Origin: Maritimibacter sp. REDSEA-S28_B5
GTDB taxonomy: Bacteria > Pseudomonadota > Alphaproteobacteria > Rhodobacterales > Rhodobacteraceae
DNA: 64,000 bases
Direction: 5' to 3'
NCBI GenBank assembly: GCA_001626765.1
Contig: LUOO01000007.1
Span: 115,694-179,693, forward strand
Shown: positions 52,766-61,527 of the stretch, piece by piece
Layout: each line of letters starts with the position of its first letter
Position numbering within the stretch: the first letter of the stretch is position 1
Notes under the pieces: model-generated
Databases searched by the model: none
Told to the model about the DNA's origin: nothing
What the model saw: the letters and a program-made list of their open reading frames with translations, nothing else
Translations under genes and position numbers: made by a program

Positions 52766-55312
52766 TCAGGCCAGCGTCCGTTTCGCGGTCGCGCGGACCT
52801 TGCGCCGCCGCATCGCCGATTGCAGCAGCGTCTCGAGCTCGCCCAATCCGGAGTAGAGGAAGATGGCGAGGAGCGTCATCGCGCCGCTGGCGATGATGCC
52901 GAAGGCGGTCGAGAGGCCGAGAAGCGTTATCACGTTGACCATGAGCGCAAAGAAGAGCGCCCCGAAGAGCGCGCCGACAAAGGACCCGCGCCCGCCCGAC
53001 AGAGCCGCGCCGCCCAGCACCGCCGCCGCGATCGAGGTGAGCGCATAGTTGGCCCCCACGGTGGGCGACCCGACGCCGACCTCGGAGCCAAGGAAGAACC
53101 CTGCCACCGTCGCCATGAGCGCGGCCATGACATAGGCGCGCACATGCACCCGGTCGACGCGTACGCCGTTGCGCTGCGCGGCGATCTCGCGAAAGCCGAC
53201 CGCCTTGGCCTCGAGACCCGAGCGGGTGCGATGCAGCCAGTAGTCAAAGGCGATGGCCACGGCGAGGAGCACGAAGATCGAAATGGGCAGGAACCCGATG
53301 CGCTCGCGCAGGAGCCCGGTGAACTCCTGCGAGATCATGCCGCCCGGAATGGGCCGCCCAAGGAGCGCCGCGCCCTGAAGGATCGACAGCATCGCGATGG
53401 TGGTGATGACCGCATTGATGTTGGCGAAACGGATCAGCGTGCCGTTGATCAACCCGACGACCGCGCCGATGGCGAGGCAGCCAAGCACCCCGAGGATCTG
53501 CATCCCGATGGGCATCTGGAACGCGATCATGAAGGACGCCGCGACCACCGTGACGCTCATCATCGATCCGACCGAAACATCGAGCCCGCGCACGAGCAGA
53601 ACATGTAGCTGCGCCATGGCGACCATGGCGGCGGGGGCGGTCGCGAGCAGGATGTAGCGGATATTGACGTGCTTGAGGAACACGTCGGTCTGCGTCGCCG
53701 CGTAGCCGCCGACGATCAGCGTCAGCGCGGCGAGGAACACGAGCGGCACCCACCAGATGTTCGACCCGGAAATAAGCGTGCGGAACGCCTGCGACAGGAA
53801 CCCGGCGGCGGTGTCGCCGGTCTGCTTGGCGTCGCGGGCGCGCAGAAAGCTCGACACGATCTGCTCTTCGTTCACGTCGTCGCCGGTCAGCTCTGCCACG
53901 ATACGCCCGCGCGAGAACACGAGCACCCGGTCGCAGATACCCGCAAGCTCCTGCGCGTCCGACGAGTTCACGACGAGCGTGCCGTCCTGTTTCAGGTTCT
54001 GGCGGATCGCCTGGTAGATGTCGTGGCGCGCGCCCGCGTCGACGCCTTGCGTCGGTTCGTCGATCAGCACCGCCTTTGCGTTGGTGCGGAACGACCGGGC
54101 GAGCACGACCTTTTGCTGGTTGCCGCCCGAGAGGCCGCTGATGGGCGTCTCGAGCGTGGCCGAGACCACACCGAATTCATCGCGCATCTCGGCCGCGCGC
54201 GCTTGTTCGTCCCGGTTGGACAAAAGACCCAGCCGCACGAAGTCCCTCAGGCGCGGCAGCGTCATGTTCTTGCGCACGCCAAGGTCGGGAAAAATCGACT
54301 CGCCCACGCGGTCAGCCGACAGGCACAAGACGCCCGCGCGGATCGCGTGGCGCGGTTCGGTCACGTCCACCGGTTCGCCATTGCAGGTGACGGTGCCCTT
54401 GTGGCTGGGTTCAAGCCCGGCAATCGCGCGCAGCGCCTCGCGCTGGCCGTTGCCCTCGGCTCCCGCGAAACCCACGATCTCGCCCTTGTTGGCGGTAAAG
54501 CTGATGTCGTCGAAGCCCTCGCCCGAGAGGTCCTCGACGACGAGGATCGGCGCAGCCTCGATGCTGCCCGGCTTGGCGGGATACTCGTTGTCCACGTCCC
54601 GGCCGATCATGCGCGAGACAAGCTCCTGTTCCGATGTTTCGGCCGTCACGTCGAACGTGCCTTCGTGGACCCCGTCGCGCAGGATCGTCACCCGGTCGGC
54701 AAGATCGAGGATCTCGGGCAGGCGGTGGCTCACGTAGACGACGCCCGTCCCCTGCGCGGTCAACTCGCGCACGAGGCTCGCGAGATGCGCCACCCCGTCG
54801 TAATCGAGGGTCGAGGTCGGCTCGTCCAAGAGCAGCACGCGGGGCTTTGACAGGAGCGCCTTGACCACCTCGACGAACTGGCGATGCGCGGGGGTCAGAT
54901 CGCCCACGGCGGTCGTCGGCGAGATGCCCAGATCGAAAGGCGCAAGCTGGCTCTCGGCCCATTGGGTCATGCCGCCATAGGGCACGCTGCCCTTAGGCGT
55001 CGCGAGGAAAAGGTTCTGTGCGACGGACAGCTCGCGCACGAGGCTGTCGTCCTGGTAGACTGTGGCGAGACCGTAGGAAATCGCCTGCCGTGGATCGGCG
55101 CGTTCGAGGTGCTGCCCGCAGATATCGACCCGGCCCGCGTTGGGCGTGATCGCGCCCGAGGCGATCTTCATCAGCGTCGACTTGCCGGAACCGTTCTCGC
55201 CCAGAATGGCATGAACCTCGCCCGCGCGGACGTCGAAACTGAAATTGTCGAGCGCCTTCACGCCCGGATAGGATTTGGAGACCCCCTCCATCCTCAAGAC
55301 GATGTCACCCAT
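52766..55312 (-). CDS. Fused ABC transporter: two RbsA-type ATPase domains plus RbsC-type permease
   Basis: 848 residues. The first ABC domain has Walker A GENGSGKST (38-46) and Walker B VLLLDEPTSTLD; its signature region is LTPAHRQF. The second has the degenerate GAEGNGQRE loop usual in RbsA second halves, the signature LSGGNQQK and VLIDEPTQGVD. After residue about 510 a complete RbsC-like permease follows (VRGLDVSVGSMMS, ALSGGRGSFVGA). RbsA and RbsC are normally separate proteins, so this is a natural fusion. The frame is continuous with no sign of a stop or shift at the junction (near base 53790). ATG 55312 follows GGGAGGG. Confidence 0.92.
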   Translation of the reverse strand: MGDIVLRMEGVSKSYPGVKALDNFSFDVRAGEVHAILGENGSGKSTLMKIASGAITPNAGRVDICGQHLERADPRQAISYGLATVYQDDSLVRELSVAQNLFLATPKGSVPYGGMTQWAESQLAPFDLGISPTTAVGDLTPAHRQFVEVVKALLSKPRVLLLDEPTSTLDYDGVAHLASLVRELTAQGTGVVYVSHRLPEILDLADRVTILRDGVHEGTFDVTAETSEQELVSRMIGRDVDNEYPAKPGSIEAAPILVVEDLSGEGFDDISFTANKGEIVGFAGAEGNGQREALRAIAGLEPSHKGTVTCNGEPVDVTEPRHAIRAGVLCLSADRVGESIFPDLGVRKNMTLPRLRDFVRLGLLSNRDEQARAAEMRDEFGVVSATLETPISGLSGGNQQKVVLARSFRTNAKAVLIDEPTQGVDAGARHDIYQAIRQNLKQDGTLVVNSSDAQELAGICDRVLVFSRGRIVAELTGDDVNEEQIVSSFLRARDAKQTGDTAAGFLSQAFRTLISGSNIWWVPLVFLAALTLIVGGYAATQTDVFLKHVNIRYILLATAPAAMVAMAQLHVLLVRGLDVSVGSMMSVTVVAASFMIAFQMPIGMQILGVLGCLAIGAVVGLINGTLIRFANINAVITTIAMLSILQGAALLGRPIPGGMISQEFTGLLRERIGFLPISIFVLLAVAIAFDYWLHRTRSGLEAKAVGFREIAAQRNGVRVDRVHVRAYVMAALMATVAGFFLGSEVGVGSPTVGANYALTSIAAAVLGGAALSGGRGSFVGALFGALFFALMVNVITLLGLSTAFGIIASGAMTLLAIFLYSGLGELETLLQSAMRRRKVRATAKRTLA

Positions 55313-55405
55313 GGTGCGCCCTCCCTCGCTCGGCCTGTGTGGTCGGCCCAATCCTTCGGCGTGAGTGACCATGGCGGACCGTTGCCCGCCATGGTCGTCA
55401 GTGGA

Positions 55406-56584
55406 TTACTTGAACATCGCGCGCAGCGTGTCGGGATCGACGAGGGTCGAGACCGAAACCTCGTCGGGCAGGCTCGGGTCGCACTGTTCGACCGTGGCCT
55501 GCTTCATCGAGAAGGGCACGTCGAGGTTGGCGGGGATCTCCGCGCCGTTGTGCGCCATCACGCCAGCGGTGAGCGCGAGACGCGCCTGATAGTTCTGGCC
55601 CGAGGAGTAGAAGATCTTGAAGTTCGGGTTGGCCGCTTCCTTCATGTCGCAAAAGAGGCCCTGCTCGTCCGTGCGCAGCGCGACGGTGAAATCGAGCGGC
55701 TTGCCAGCGGACTGGTAGGCGCGCACGCCACCCCGGAAGCCGTCGGCGTAGTCGTAGATATAGCCGTCGATCGTGTCGAAGCGCGACAGGATCGCCGAGA
55801 CCGCCGAGAAGGTGCCTTCCTGCGTCCAGTTCGTGTCCTCGGTCGCGACGATCTCGACGCCGTCGAGGGTGGCGACCTCTTCTTGCGCGCAGCCCTGCCA
55901 GGTGGCCGAGAGCGGGTTGCCCGGCGTGCCGCCCAGGGCCGCGATCGACTTGGCTTCGGGGTTGCCGGTTTCCACCGCGCGGATGAATTCCTTGCCCAGT
56001 TCGCAGATGTTTTCCGAGATGTTGGTGACGTAGTCCTCGCCCGGCGTGCCTGCGACGGTGCCGTTGTGCAGGACGACGGTGATGCCCGATTCCGTGGCTT
56101 CGCGGATCGAGGGCGCCAGCGCCTCGCCGTGGTCGGCGAAGGTCACGATGATGTCCACGTCCTGCGCGATGAAAGCGCGGAAGTCCGACAGCGCCTTGGC
56201 CGCGTCGCCGCGGGCCGAGGTGTAGACGATCTTGCCAACCTCCGGATAGGTCAGCGCCTGCATGATGAATTCCATCTTGGTGACCTGACGCCAGACGTTT
56301 TCACCGAAGCCGTCGGCATAGGCCACGGTCAGCTCGCCGCCGGTGCCGGTGTCGCACTGGTTGTCGTTCCAGCACTGGATCGCCTTGGCACGAAGTTCTT
56401 CGCTGACCGGCATCGCCGCGTGTTCAAAGGCCTCCTGGAAGACCGGGCCGACGTCGGCCGTGCCGAGGCGCGACATCATCAGGTCTTCGGCGGATTGGGC
56501 CTGCGCGGCCATCGGCACCGAGACCGACAGAAGCGCGAGCGCGGTGAGACGGGTGGGCCAGTTCAGGCCGGATTGAGTGCGCAT
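55406..56584 (-). CDS. Ribose-type ABC transporter periplasmic binding protein
   Basis: 392 residues with a Sec signal peptide (MRTQSGLNWPTRLTAL, hydrophobic run, AQA near residue 30). The Peripla_BP_4-type fold begins ELTVAYADGFGENVW and continues DVDIIVTFADHG and AALGGTPGNPLS. The pair of Cys in IQCWNDNQCD (near 69-76) may form a disulfide in an N-terminal extension not usual in RbsB. It is the first gene of the transporter unit; operator E lies about 145-170 bases upstream. Confidence 0.9.
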   Translation of the reverse strand: MRTQSGLNWPTRLTALALLSVSVPMAAQAQSAEDLMMSRLGTADVGPVFQEAFEHAAMPVSEELRAKAIQCWNDNQCDTGTGGELTVAYADGFGENVWRQVTKMEFIMQALTYPEVGKIVYTSARGDAAKALSDFRAFIAQDVDIIVTFADHGEALAPSIREATESGITVVLHNGTVAGTPGEDYVTNISENICELGKEFIRAVETGNPEAKSIAALGGTPGNPLSATWQGCAQEEVATLDGVEIVATEDTNWTQEGTFSAVSAILSRFDTIDGYIYDYADGFRGGVRAYQSAGKPLDFTVALRTDEQGLFCDMKEAANPNFKIFYSSGQNYQARLALTAGVMAHNGAEIPANLDVPFSMKQATVEQCDPSLPDEVSVSTLVDPDTLRAMFK

Positions 56585-56724
56585 TGTGAAGTCCTCTCCC
56601 TGGTTTTGCGAGCCGCAGGTGTCCTCCCGGCCCGGTATCGCGTCCGGTCGGCGCCCTATGCCGCCGATCCGTGAACGTGGATTTGGCCAGCCTCCCGGGT
56701 GGCCATGCGTTCTCGTGAAGTCAT

Positions 56725-56755
56725 ATGATATTACCGTAATACAGTCATACGTCAA
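56725..56755 (-). promoter_or_regulatory. ABC transporter promoter with operator E
   Basis: On the minus strand TTGACG (56755-56750) and TATCAT (56730-56725) are 19 bases apart. The interval holds 8-bp units that read ATATTACC, GTAATACA, GTCATACG on the plus strand, with the perfect palindrome TATTAC-C-GTAATA at 56729-56741 overlapping the -10. Confidence 0.65.
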
Positions 56756-56881
56756 CTTCCGATTTCCGTCCGGGCGCGGCCCGTCGCGGATGGCTGACTG
56801 TGCCAACGCCGCCCCGTCTTGGGGCGACGCAAGATTTCCATTCTGGGAGTCTTTCCCGGTTTCGGGGCTCCGGCCGCCCGG

Positions 56882-57601
56882 CTACTGGGCGAGGTATCCG
56901 CCGTCGATCACCAGCTCGGCACCGGTCACGAAGCTCGCTTCGTCAGAGGCGAGGTAGAGACAGCCATTGGCAATCTCGCGCGGCGTGCCGGCGCGGCCCA
57001 TGGGCGTCATGCCGATGACAAAGGCGTTGATATCGGGGTCCTGGGCCTGGGTCAGCGGCGTGTCGATAAAGCCCGGATGCACTGAATTCACACGGATTCC
57101 GTTGCCCACATAGGTGATGGCGGCATTCTTGGTCATCATGACCAGCGCACCCTTCGAGGCGTGGTAGGCATGGGCCCCCGACACCGAACCTTTGCCCCAG
57201 ATCGACGAGATGTTGATGATCGAGCCGGACTTTCGTTCCTGCATGTGCGGGATGACCTCGCGCATGCCAAAAAAGACGCCGTCCTGGTTGACGCCGATCA
57301 CCTTGCGCCAGTTCTCGGTCGAGCCGTCCGCCACGCCGTCATAGACCGCGATCCCCGCGTTGTTTACGAGACAATCGATTCGGCCCTGTTCCTTGATGAT
57401 CCGGGCGATCACTGTCTTCCATTCGCCCTCGTCCGCCACGTCGAGGCGGACGCCGGTCACGCCGTCCGGGTAGACGCCCGTGGGGTTGGAGGTACTGCCG
57501 GCATAAACGATGGCGCCCTCTTCCGCGAAACGTTCGACGATGCCCAGCCCGATGCCGCGCGATGCGCCGGTCACGAGAACGACTTTTCCTTCGAGTCTCA
57601 T
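56882..57601 (-). CDS. Short-chain dehydrogenase/reductase (SDR), second
   Basis: 239 residues from ATG 57601 (MRLEGKVVL), with GGGAGGAA just upstream. Cofactor motif TGASRGIG, NNAG, and catalytic YHASK. The order is that of a classical SDR. It is transcribed from the promoter at operator F and may run on into the ABC transporter genes, which also have their own promoter. Confidence 0.92.
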   Translation of the reverse strand: MRLEGKVVLVTGASRGIGLGIVERFAEEGAIVYAGSTSNPTGVYPDGVTGVRLDVADEGEWKTVIARIIKEQGRIDCLVNNAGIAVYDGVADGSTENWRKVIGVNQDGVFFGMREVIPHMQERKSGSIINISSIWGKGSVSGAHAYHASKGALVMMTKNAAITYVGNGIRVNSVHPGFIDTPLTQAQDPDINAFVIGMTPMGRAGTPREIANGCLYLASDEASFVTGAELVIDGGYLAQ

Positions 57602-57641
57602 TTTCTTCCTCCCTCGGCCCGCTGACACGGGCCGCTCCAAT

Positions 57642-57683
57642 CTGATAACATTATGGTAATACCGTATTATGACATTACGTCAA
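57642..57683. promoter_or_regulatory. Divergent promoter pair sharing operator F
   Basis: Units GTAATACC, GTATTATG, ACATTACG contain the perfect palindrome TAATAC-C-GTATTA (57657-57669). On the plus strand CTGATA (57642-57647), 17 bases and TATTAT (57665-57670) face the dehydrogenase - ring-cleavage operon. On the minus strand TTGACG (57683-57678) and TACCAT (57658-57653), 19 bases apart, face the SDR. One bound repressor would cover both promoters. Confidence 0.65.
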
Positions 57684-57816
57684 ACTGCCATGCGCATTGA
57701 GTTCACCAAAAAGCAAGCCCGAGGCTTCCCCGAATTTTTCCCAGATTGGTCGAAACTGCCCGCAACCGGATCGGAACAAGGTTCTAGGGTCGGGGCGAAA
57801 GTCAGGGAGGATGCGA

Positions 57817-58734
57817 ATGTCTGCGATCAGGGCAGGGCAAGTCGGCTGGATCGGCACGGGCAAGATGGGGGCGCCGATGGCGTCTCATCTGGCGGCCGCA
57901 GGCGTGGCGATACAGGTGTTCGACACGCGGCCCGCGTCATATGCCGCCTTGCTGGGCGACCGCGTCTTGGCCGCCGACAGCATCGAGCAGATCGGGCGCG
58001 GCTGCGATGTCGTCTTTACCTCGATCCCTGACGACTCGGTCCTCCTGTCCGTGATCGAGGGCGACGGAAAGCACCCCGGCCTGGCCGCGTCGATGGCCAG
58101 GGGCGCGATCCTCGTCGAAACGAGCACGGTCAGCCCCGGTGCCTCGCAGCGCGCCTCCGAGTGCCTGGTGGCAGCCGGGGTCCGCTACGTCTGCGCCCCG
58201 GTGTCAGGCAGCACGGCCATCGCCCAGTCCGGCGGCCTGACAGTCCTCGCCTCGGGCGACAGGACCGCGTGGGACGAGGTCGAAGAGTTGCTCGCCCGGT
58301 ATTCCGCCCGCCGTTTCTGGTTGGGCGAAGGCGACGCGGCGCGCTACATGAAGCTCGTGCTCAACACGCTTGTCGGCGCGACGGCCTCGGTGCTGGGCGA
58401 GGCGCTCCTGCTCGGGGAACGCGGCGGGCTGACGCGCGCGGACATGATGAACGTCATCCTGGAAAGCGCGGTGTCCTCGCCGCTTTTGAAATACAAGACC
58501 GACACGGTGACCGGCCTCGACCGTTCGCCCGCCTTCCGGCTCGACCAGATGGTCAAGGACTTCTCCCTGATCATCGACGCGGCCCGCAACGAGGACCTGG
58601 AGCTCGAAGTCGCCACGCTGATCTTCGACCAGTACCAGGCCGCCAATGCCGAAGGCCGGGCAGGCGAGGATTTCTTTGCGCTGGTGGATTGGATCGGGGA
58701 AGCTGCGACCGGGAGGCAGGGCAGCGCGGGATAA
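57817..58734 (+). CDS. 3-Hydroxyisobutyrate-dehydrogenase-like (beta-hydroxyacid) oxidoreductase
   Basis: 305 residues. N-terminal Rossmann motif GWIGTGKMGAPMA, the substrate loop VSGSTAIAQSG, and catalytic Lys in ARYMKLVLNTLVG: the beta-hydroxyacid dehydrogenase family. ATG 57817 has GGGAGG six bases upstream; ATG 57811 touches that site, and the open frame further upstream is shadow. It is the first gene of the operon ending in hydroxyquinol dioxygenase. Members act on 3-hydroxyisobutyrate, tartronate semialdehyde and similar acids; the substrate is undetermined. Confidence 0.9.
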   Translation: MSAIRAGQVGWIGTGKMGAPMASHLAAAGVAIQVFDTRPASYAALLGDRVLAADSIEQIGRGCDVVFTSIPDDSVLLSVIEGDGKHPGLAASMARGAILVETSTVSPGASQRASECLVAAGVRYVCAPVSGSTAIAQSGGLTVLASGDRTAWDEVEELLARYSARRFWLGEGDAARYMKLVLNTLVGATASVLGEALLLGERGGLTRADMMNVILESAVSSPLLKYKTDTVTGLDRSPAFRLDQMVKDFSLIIDAARNEDLELEVATLIFDQYQAANAEGRAGEDFFALVDWIGEAATGRQGSAG

Positions 58735-58782
58735 CCCCCGCGCGACCCATCACCCTGTTGGCTTCGGGGAGGAGGCCGCCGG

Positions 58783-60501
58783 ATGACCGAATACGAGATG
58801 CTGCGCATCATCGACTTTCTGAACGACCTCACAGGCCCGTTCGATGCCGTGGTGCCCGGCACGCGGCGCGATCCGGTCTTTGCCCTGACCCTGTCGCTCA
58901 TGCAGGCGCATCTCACGGGGCGCGACATCACGAAAAGCGCGCTGGCAGAGTCGGGCGGCGTGCCCTTCGTCACCGCCATGCGGCACGTCAGCCAGATGAT
59001 CGAGGACGGGCACATCGTGCTCGACCCGCGCACCGCGACCGGGCGCAGCTTCTACGTTCGGCCAAGCCCCGCGCTCATGGAGCGGTTCACCACCTATTGC
59101 CGGGGCCTGAAGGCCACGATCGGGCGCACCTTTGGCACGATCAACTCGATCGACGACGTGGACGGGTTCTATTTCGGCGGATCGAACTTCTCGCGCGTGG
59201 TCATCCCGCCGCCCCGGCTTCAGACGCACAAGGCATCGGGCGGCAAGGAACTGCGCTTTCTCTTCCGCAAGGACAATTACTTCGAGGCGTTGCGCAACAC
59301 CTGGGCGGACCTGCGGTCCAACGTCGGCTCGATCCAGAACGTCGACCTTCTGCCGCTGCCCCATCTTTACGACCGGCTCATCGCGAACGGCGAGCGCGAG
59401 TCTTCGGCCTTTGACGTCATCTGCGTCAACAACCCCTGGGTCGGGGATCTCGTGGACCGGGGTCTCGTGCGTCCGCTCGATGACCTGATCGCGCAGAGCC
59501 ATGTCCAGCCGCTCGATTTCTCGCCGATGGTCTGGGACTCGGGCTCGTGGAAGGGCGCGCAATACGGGGTGCCGATCTATACCACGGTCGAGCTTTTCCT
59601 CGCCCGCCAGGATATATTCGAGCGCAGCGGCGTCGGCTATCCGCGCACCTTCGACCAGGTGATCGAGGCGGCGCGGGTCCTGCAACGCCCGGACGAAGGC
59701 CTTTACGGCGTCGCCTGGAACGGGGCGCGGGGGATGCCGGTGGCCAATACCTTCATGGTGCTCCTCGGGTCCTGCAACTCGGCCTGTCTCAACCTGCCGC
59801 GCCGGCGCATTCACACGCCCATGCACGACCTCGTGTCCGACAAGCTGCGCGCCCAGCTTCTGACCGACCAGGCCTTCGAGGTGCTCGACTACATGCACAG
59901 GCTGATCGACGTGTCGCACCCCGACATCCTCGATATGGACTGGGACCGGCGCGTGGACGCGCTTCTCACTGGCAAGGCGGTCATGGGTTATTGCTGGTCG
60001 ATGCATGCGGCGCTGATGGAATATCACGTGAAATCCGTGGTCTCGCGCCGGATGCGCTACCTCGAACAGCCCAAGGGCCGCGCGGGGATGCATGCCAATC
60101 CCGTGGGCGGGTTCCACCTGATGATACCCAGCAACCTGAGCGAGGACCGGGTGCAGCTGGCCTTTGACGCGATCACCTGGATGTGCTCGCCCGAGGTGAT
60201 GAAGGAACATGTGTCCGAGGGCTTCCCCGTCGCGCCGCGTTTCTCCGTCGCCGCCGATCCCGAGGCCGCCGCAAGCTCGCCCGTCATGGGCGTCGTCGAC
60301 AGGCTCCTGCGGTCGAACTCGGTCTGCACCTGGTCACGCCCCGCGGTGCCCGAGTTTCACGGGATCGAGACGGTGCTGGGCGAGGAAATCCATGCCGCCC
60401 TGCGCGGCGACCTGACCGACCGCGAGGCGCTCGAACGGGCGCAAGGCCGGATCGACGCGCTGCTGCGCGAACGGCAGGAGGCGACCGCCTTCAGCGCGTG
60501 A
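58783..60501 (+). CDS. Winged-helix DNA-binding domain fused to a sugar-type solute-binding (SBP_bac_1-like) domain
   Basis: 572 residues and no signal peptide. Residues about 28-104 look like a MarR-like winged helix: DITKSALAESGGVPFVTAMR with recognition helix near 61-73 and a wing DPRTATGRSFYV (81-92). From about 155 to the end the sequence follows an extracellular solute-binding protein of the maltose/glycerol-phosphate type (DVICVNNPWVGDLVDRGLV, GVPIYTTVELFLARQDIFE, and AFDAITWMCSPEVMKEHV). A binding protein without export signal and with a DNA-binding head is best read as a one-component regulator using a transport-protein fold as sensor. GGGGAGGAGG precedes the ATG. Genes for maleylacetate reductase and hydroxyquinol dioxygenase follow. 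Function is inference from architecture. Confidence 0.82.
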   Translation: MTEYEMLRIIDFLNDLTGPFDAVVPGTRRDPVFALTLSLMQAHLTGRDITKSALAESGGVPFVTAMRHVSQMIEDGHIVLDPRTATGRSFYVRPSPALMERFTTYCRGLKATIGRTFGTINSIDDVDGFYFGGSNFSRVVIPPPRLQTHKASGGKELRFLFRKDNYFEALRNTWADLRSNVGSIQNVDLLPLPHLYDRLIANGERESSAFDVICVNNPWVGDLVDRGLVRPLDDLIAQSHVQPLDFSPMVWDSGSWKGAQYGVPIYTTVELFLARQDIFERSGVGYPRTFDQVIEAARVLQRPDEGLYGVAWNGARGMPVANTFMVLLGSCNSACLNLPRRRIHTPMHDLVSDKLRAQLLTDQAFEVLDYMHRLIDVSHPDILDMDWDRRVDALLTGKAVMGYCWSMHAALMEYHVKSVVSRRMRYLEQPKGRAGMHANPVGGFHLMIPSNLSEDRVQLAFDAITWMCSPEVMKEHVSEGFPVAPRFSVAADPEAAASSPVMGVVDRLLRSNSVCTWSRPAVPEFHGIETVLGEEIHAALRGDLTDREALERAQGRIDALLRERQEATAFSA

Positions 60502-60525
60502 CACACCAAGACCGAGAGAGGCAAG

Positions 60526-61515
60526 ATGATCGACGATTTCCTGTTCAAAGGCATCCCCACCCGGGTCCTGTTCGGCACCGGCACGATAGGATGGGCAGGG
60601 GACGAGGTGGCGCGTCTAGGGGCCGGCCGCGCGCTGGTGCTGTCTACGCCCAACCAGGTGGCGGATGCCGAACGGCTGGCCGCGGATCTGGGCGATCTGG
60701 CCGCCGGGGTGTTTTCCGTCGTGTCGCTGGGCGGTGGCTCGACCGTGGGTCTGGGCAAGGCGATGTCCATCCGCACCGGCATGCCCCACCTCGCCATTCC
60801 CACCACCTATGCCGGGTCGGAAATGACCGACATTCTGGGCGAGACGAAGGACGGCGAAAAGACCACGCGCCGCGACCCGGCGATCCGGCCCGCCACGGTG
60901 ATCTACGACGTGTCCCTGACGCTGGGCCTGCCCGCCGACATGACGGTGACTTCGGCGCTCAACGCCGCCGCCCACGCGGTCGAGGCGCTTTATGCCCCCG
61001 ACGCGAACCCGGTGCTTGGCCAGATGGCGGGCGAGGGGCTGCGGGCGATCCATGACGGCGTGCCCCGCGTGATCGCGAACCCGGCGGACCCCGAGGGGCG
61101 GCGCGAGGTGCTTTATGGTGCGTGGCTTTGTTCGACGGTGCTGGGGCAGGCCGAGATGGGGCTCCATCACAAGCTTTGTCATGTGCTGGGCGGGTCCTTC
61201 GACATGCCGCATGCCCAGACCCACGCGATCCTTCTGCCGCATACGGCCGGTTTCAACGCGCCCGCCGCCAGGCAGCAGCTTGCCCCGGCCATGGCGGTCT
61301 TCGGCGACGATCTGGGCGGTGCGCTGTGGGACTTCGCCAAGTCCGCCGGCGCCCCCCTCGCGCTGTCCGACTTCGGTTTCACGGAAAACGACATCCCCCG
61401 CGCCGCCGAGATCGCGACACGCAACCGCTACGCCAACCCGCGCGCCTTCAGAGAGGCCGAGATCGCGGCGCTCCTGAATGCCGCCGTGCAGGGCAACCGC
61501 CCGCAAACCATCTGA
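60526..61515 (+). CDS. Maleylacetate reductase with an internal deletion
   Basis: 329 residues. It would reduce maleylacetate to 3-oxoadipate with NAD(P)H. Fe-ADH-type hallmarks: GGGST (69-73), IPTTYAGSEMTDILGET, ALNAAAHAVEALYAPDANP, and GLHHKLCHVLGGSFDMPHAQTHA. Family members are about 350 residues. Here GVF at 61-63 is followed at once by the strand before GGGST, so roughly 25 residues (one helix and part of a strand of the nucleotide domain) are missing in frame. Activity is therefore uncertain. AGAGAGG precedes the ATG. The neighbouring dioxygenase makes its substrate. Confidence 0.88.
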   Translation: MIDDFLFKGIPTRVLFGTGTIGWAGDEVARLGAGRALVLSTPNQVADAERLAADLGDLAAGVFSVVSLGGGSTVGLGKAMSIRTGMPHLAIPTTYAGSEMTDILGETKDGEKTTRRDPAIRPATVIYDVSLTLGLPADMTVTSALNAAAHAVEALYAPDANPVLGQMAGEGLRAIHDGVPRVIANPADPEGRREVLYGAWLCSTVLGQAEMGLHHKLCHVLGGSFDMPHAQTHAILLPHTAGFNAPAARQQLAPAMAVFGDDLGGALWDFAKSAGAPLALSDFGFTENDIPRAAEIATRNRYANPRAFREAEIAALLNAAVQGNRPQTI

Positions 61516-61527
61516 CGAGGACCTTTC

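Noticed and set aside
54884-56674. 596-codon plus-strand open frame
   Set aside because: Lies opposite the fused ABC protein and the binding protein; sequence without domain features.
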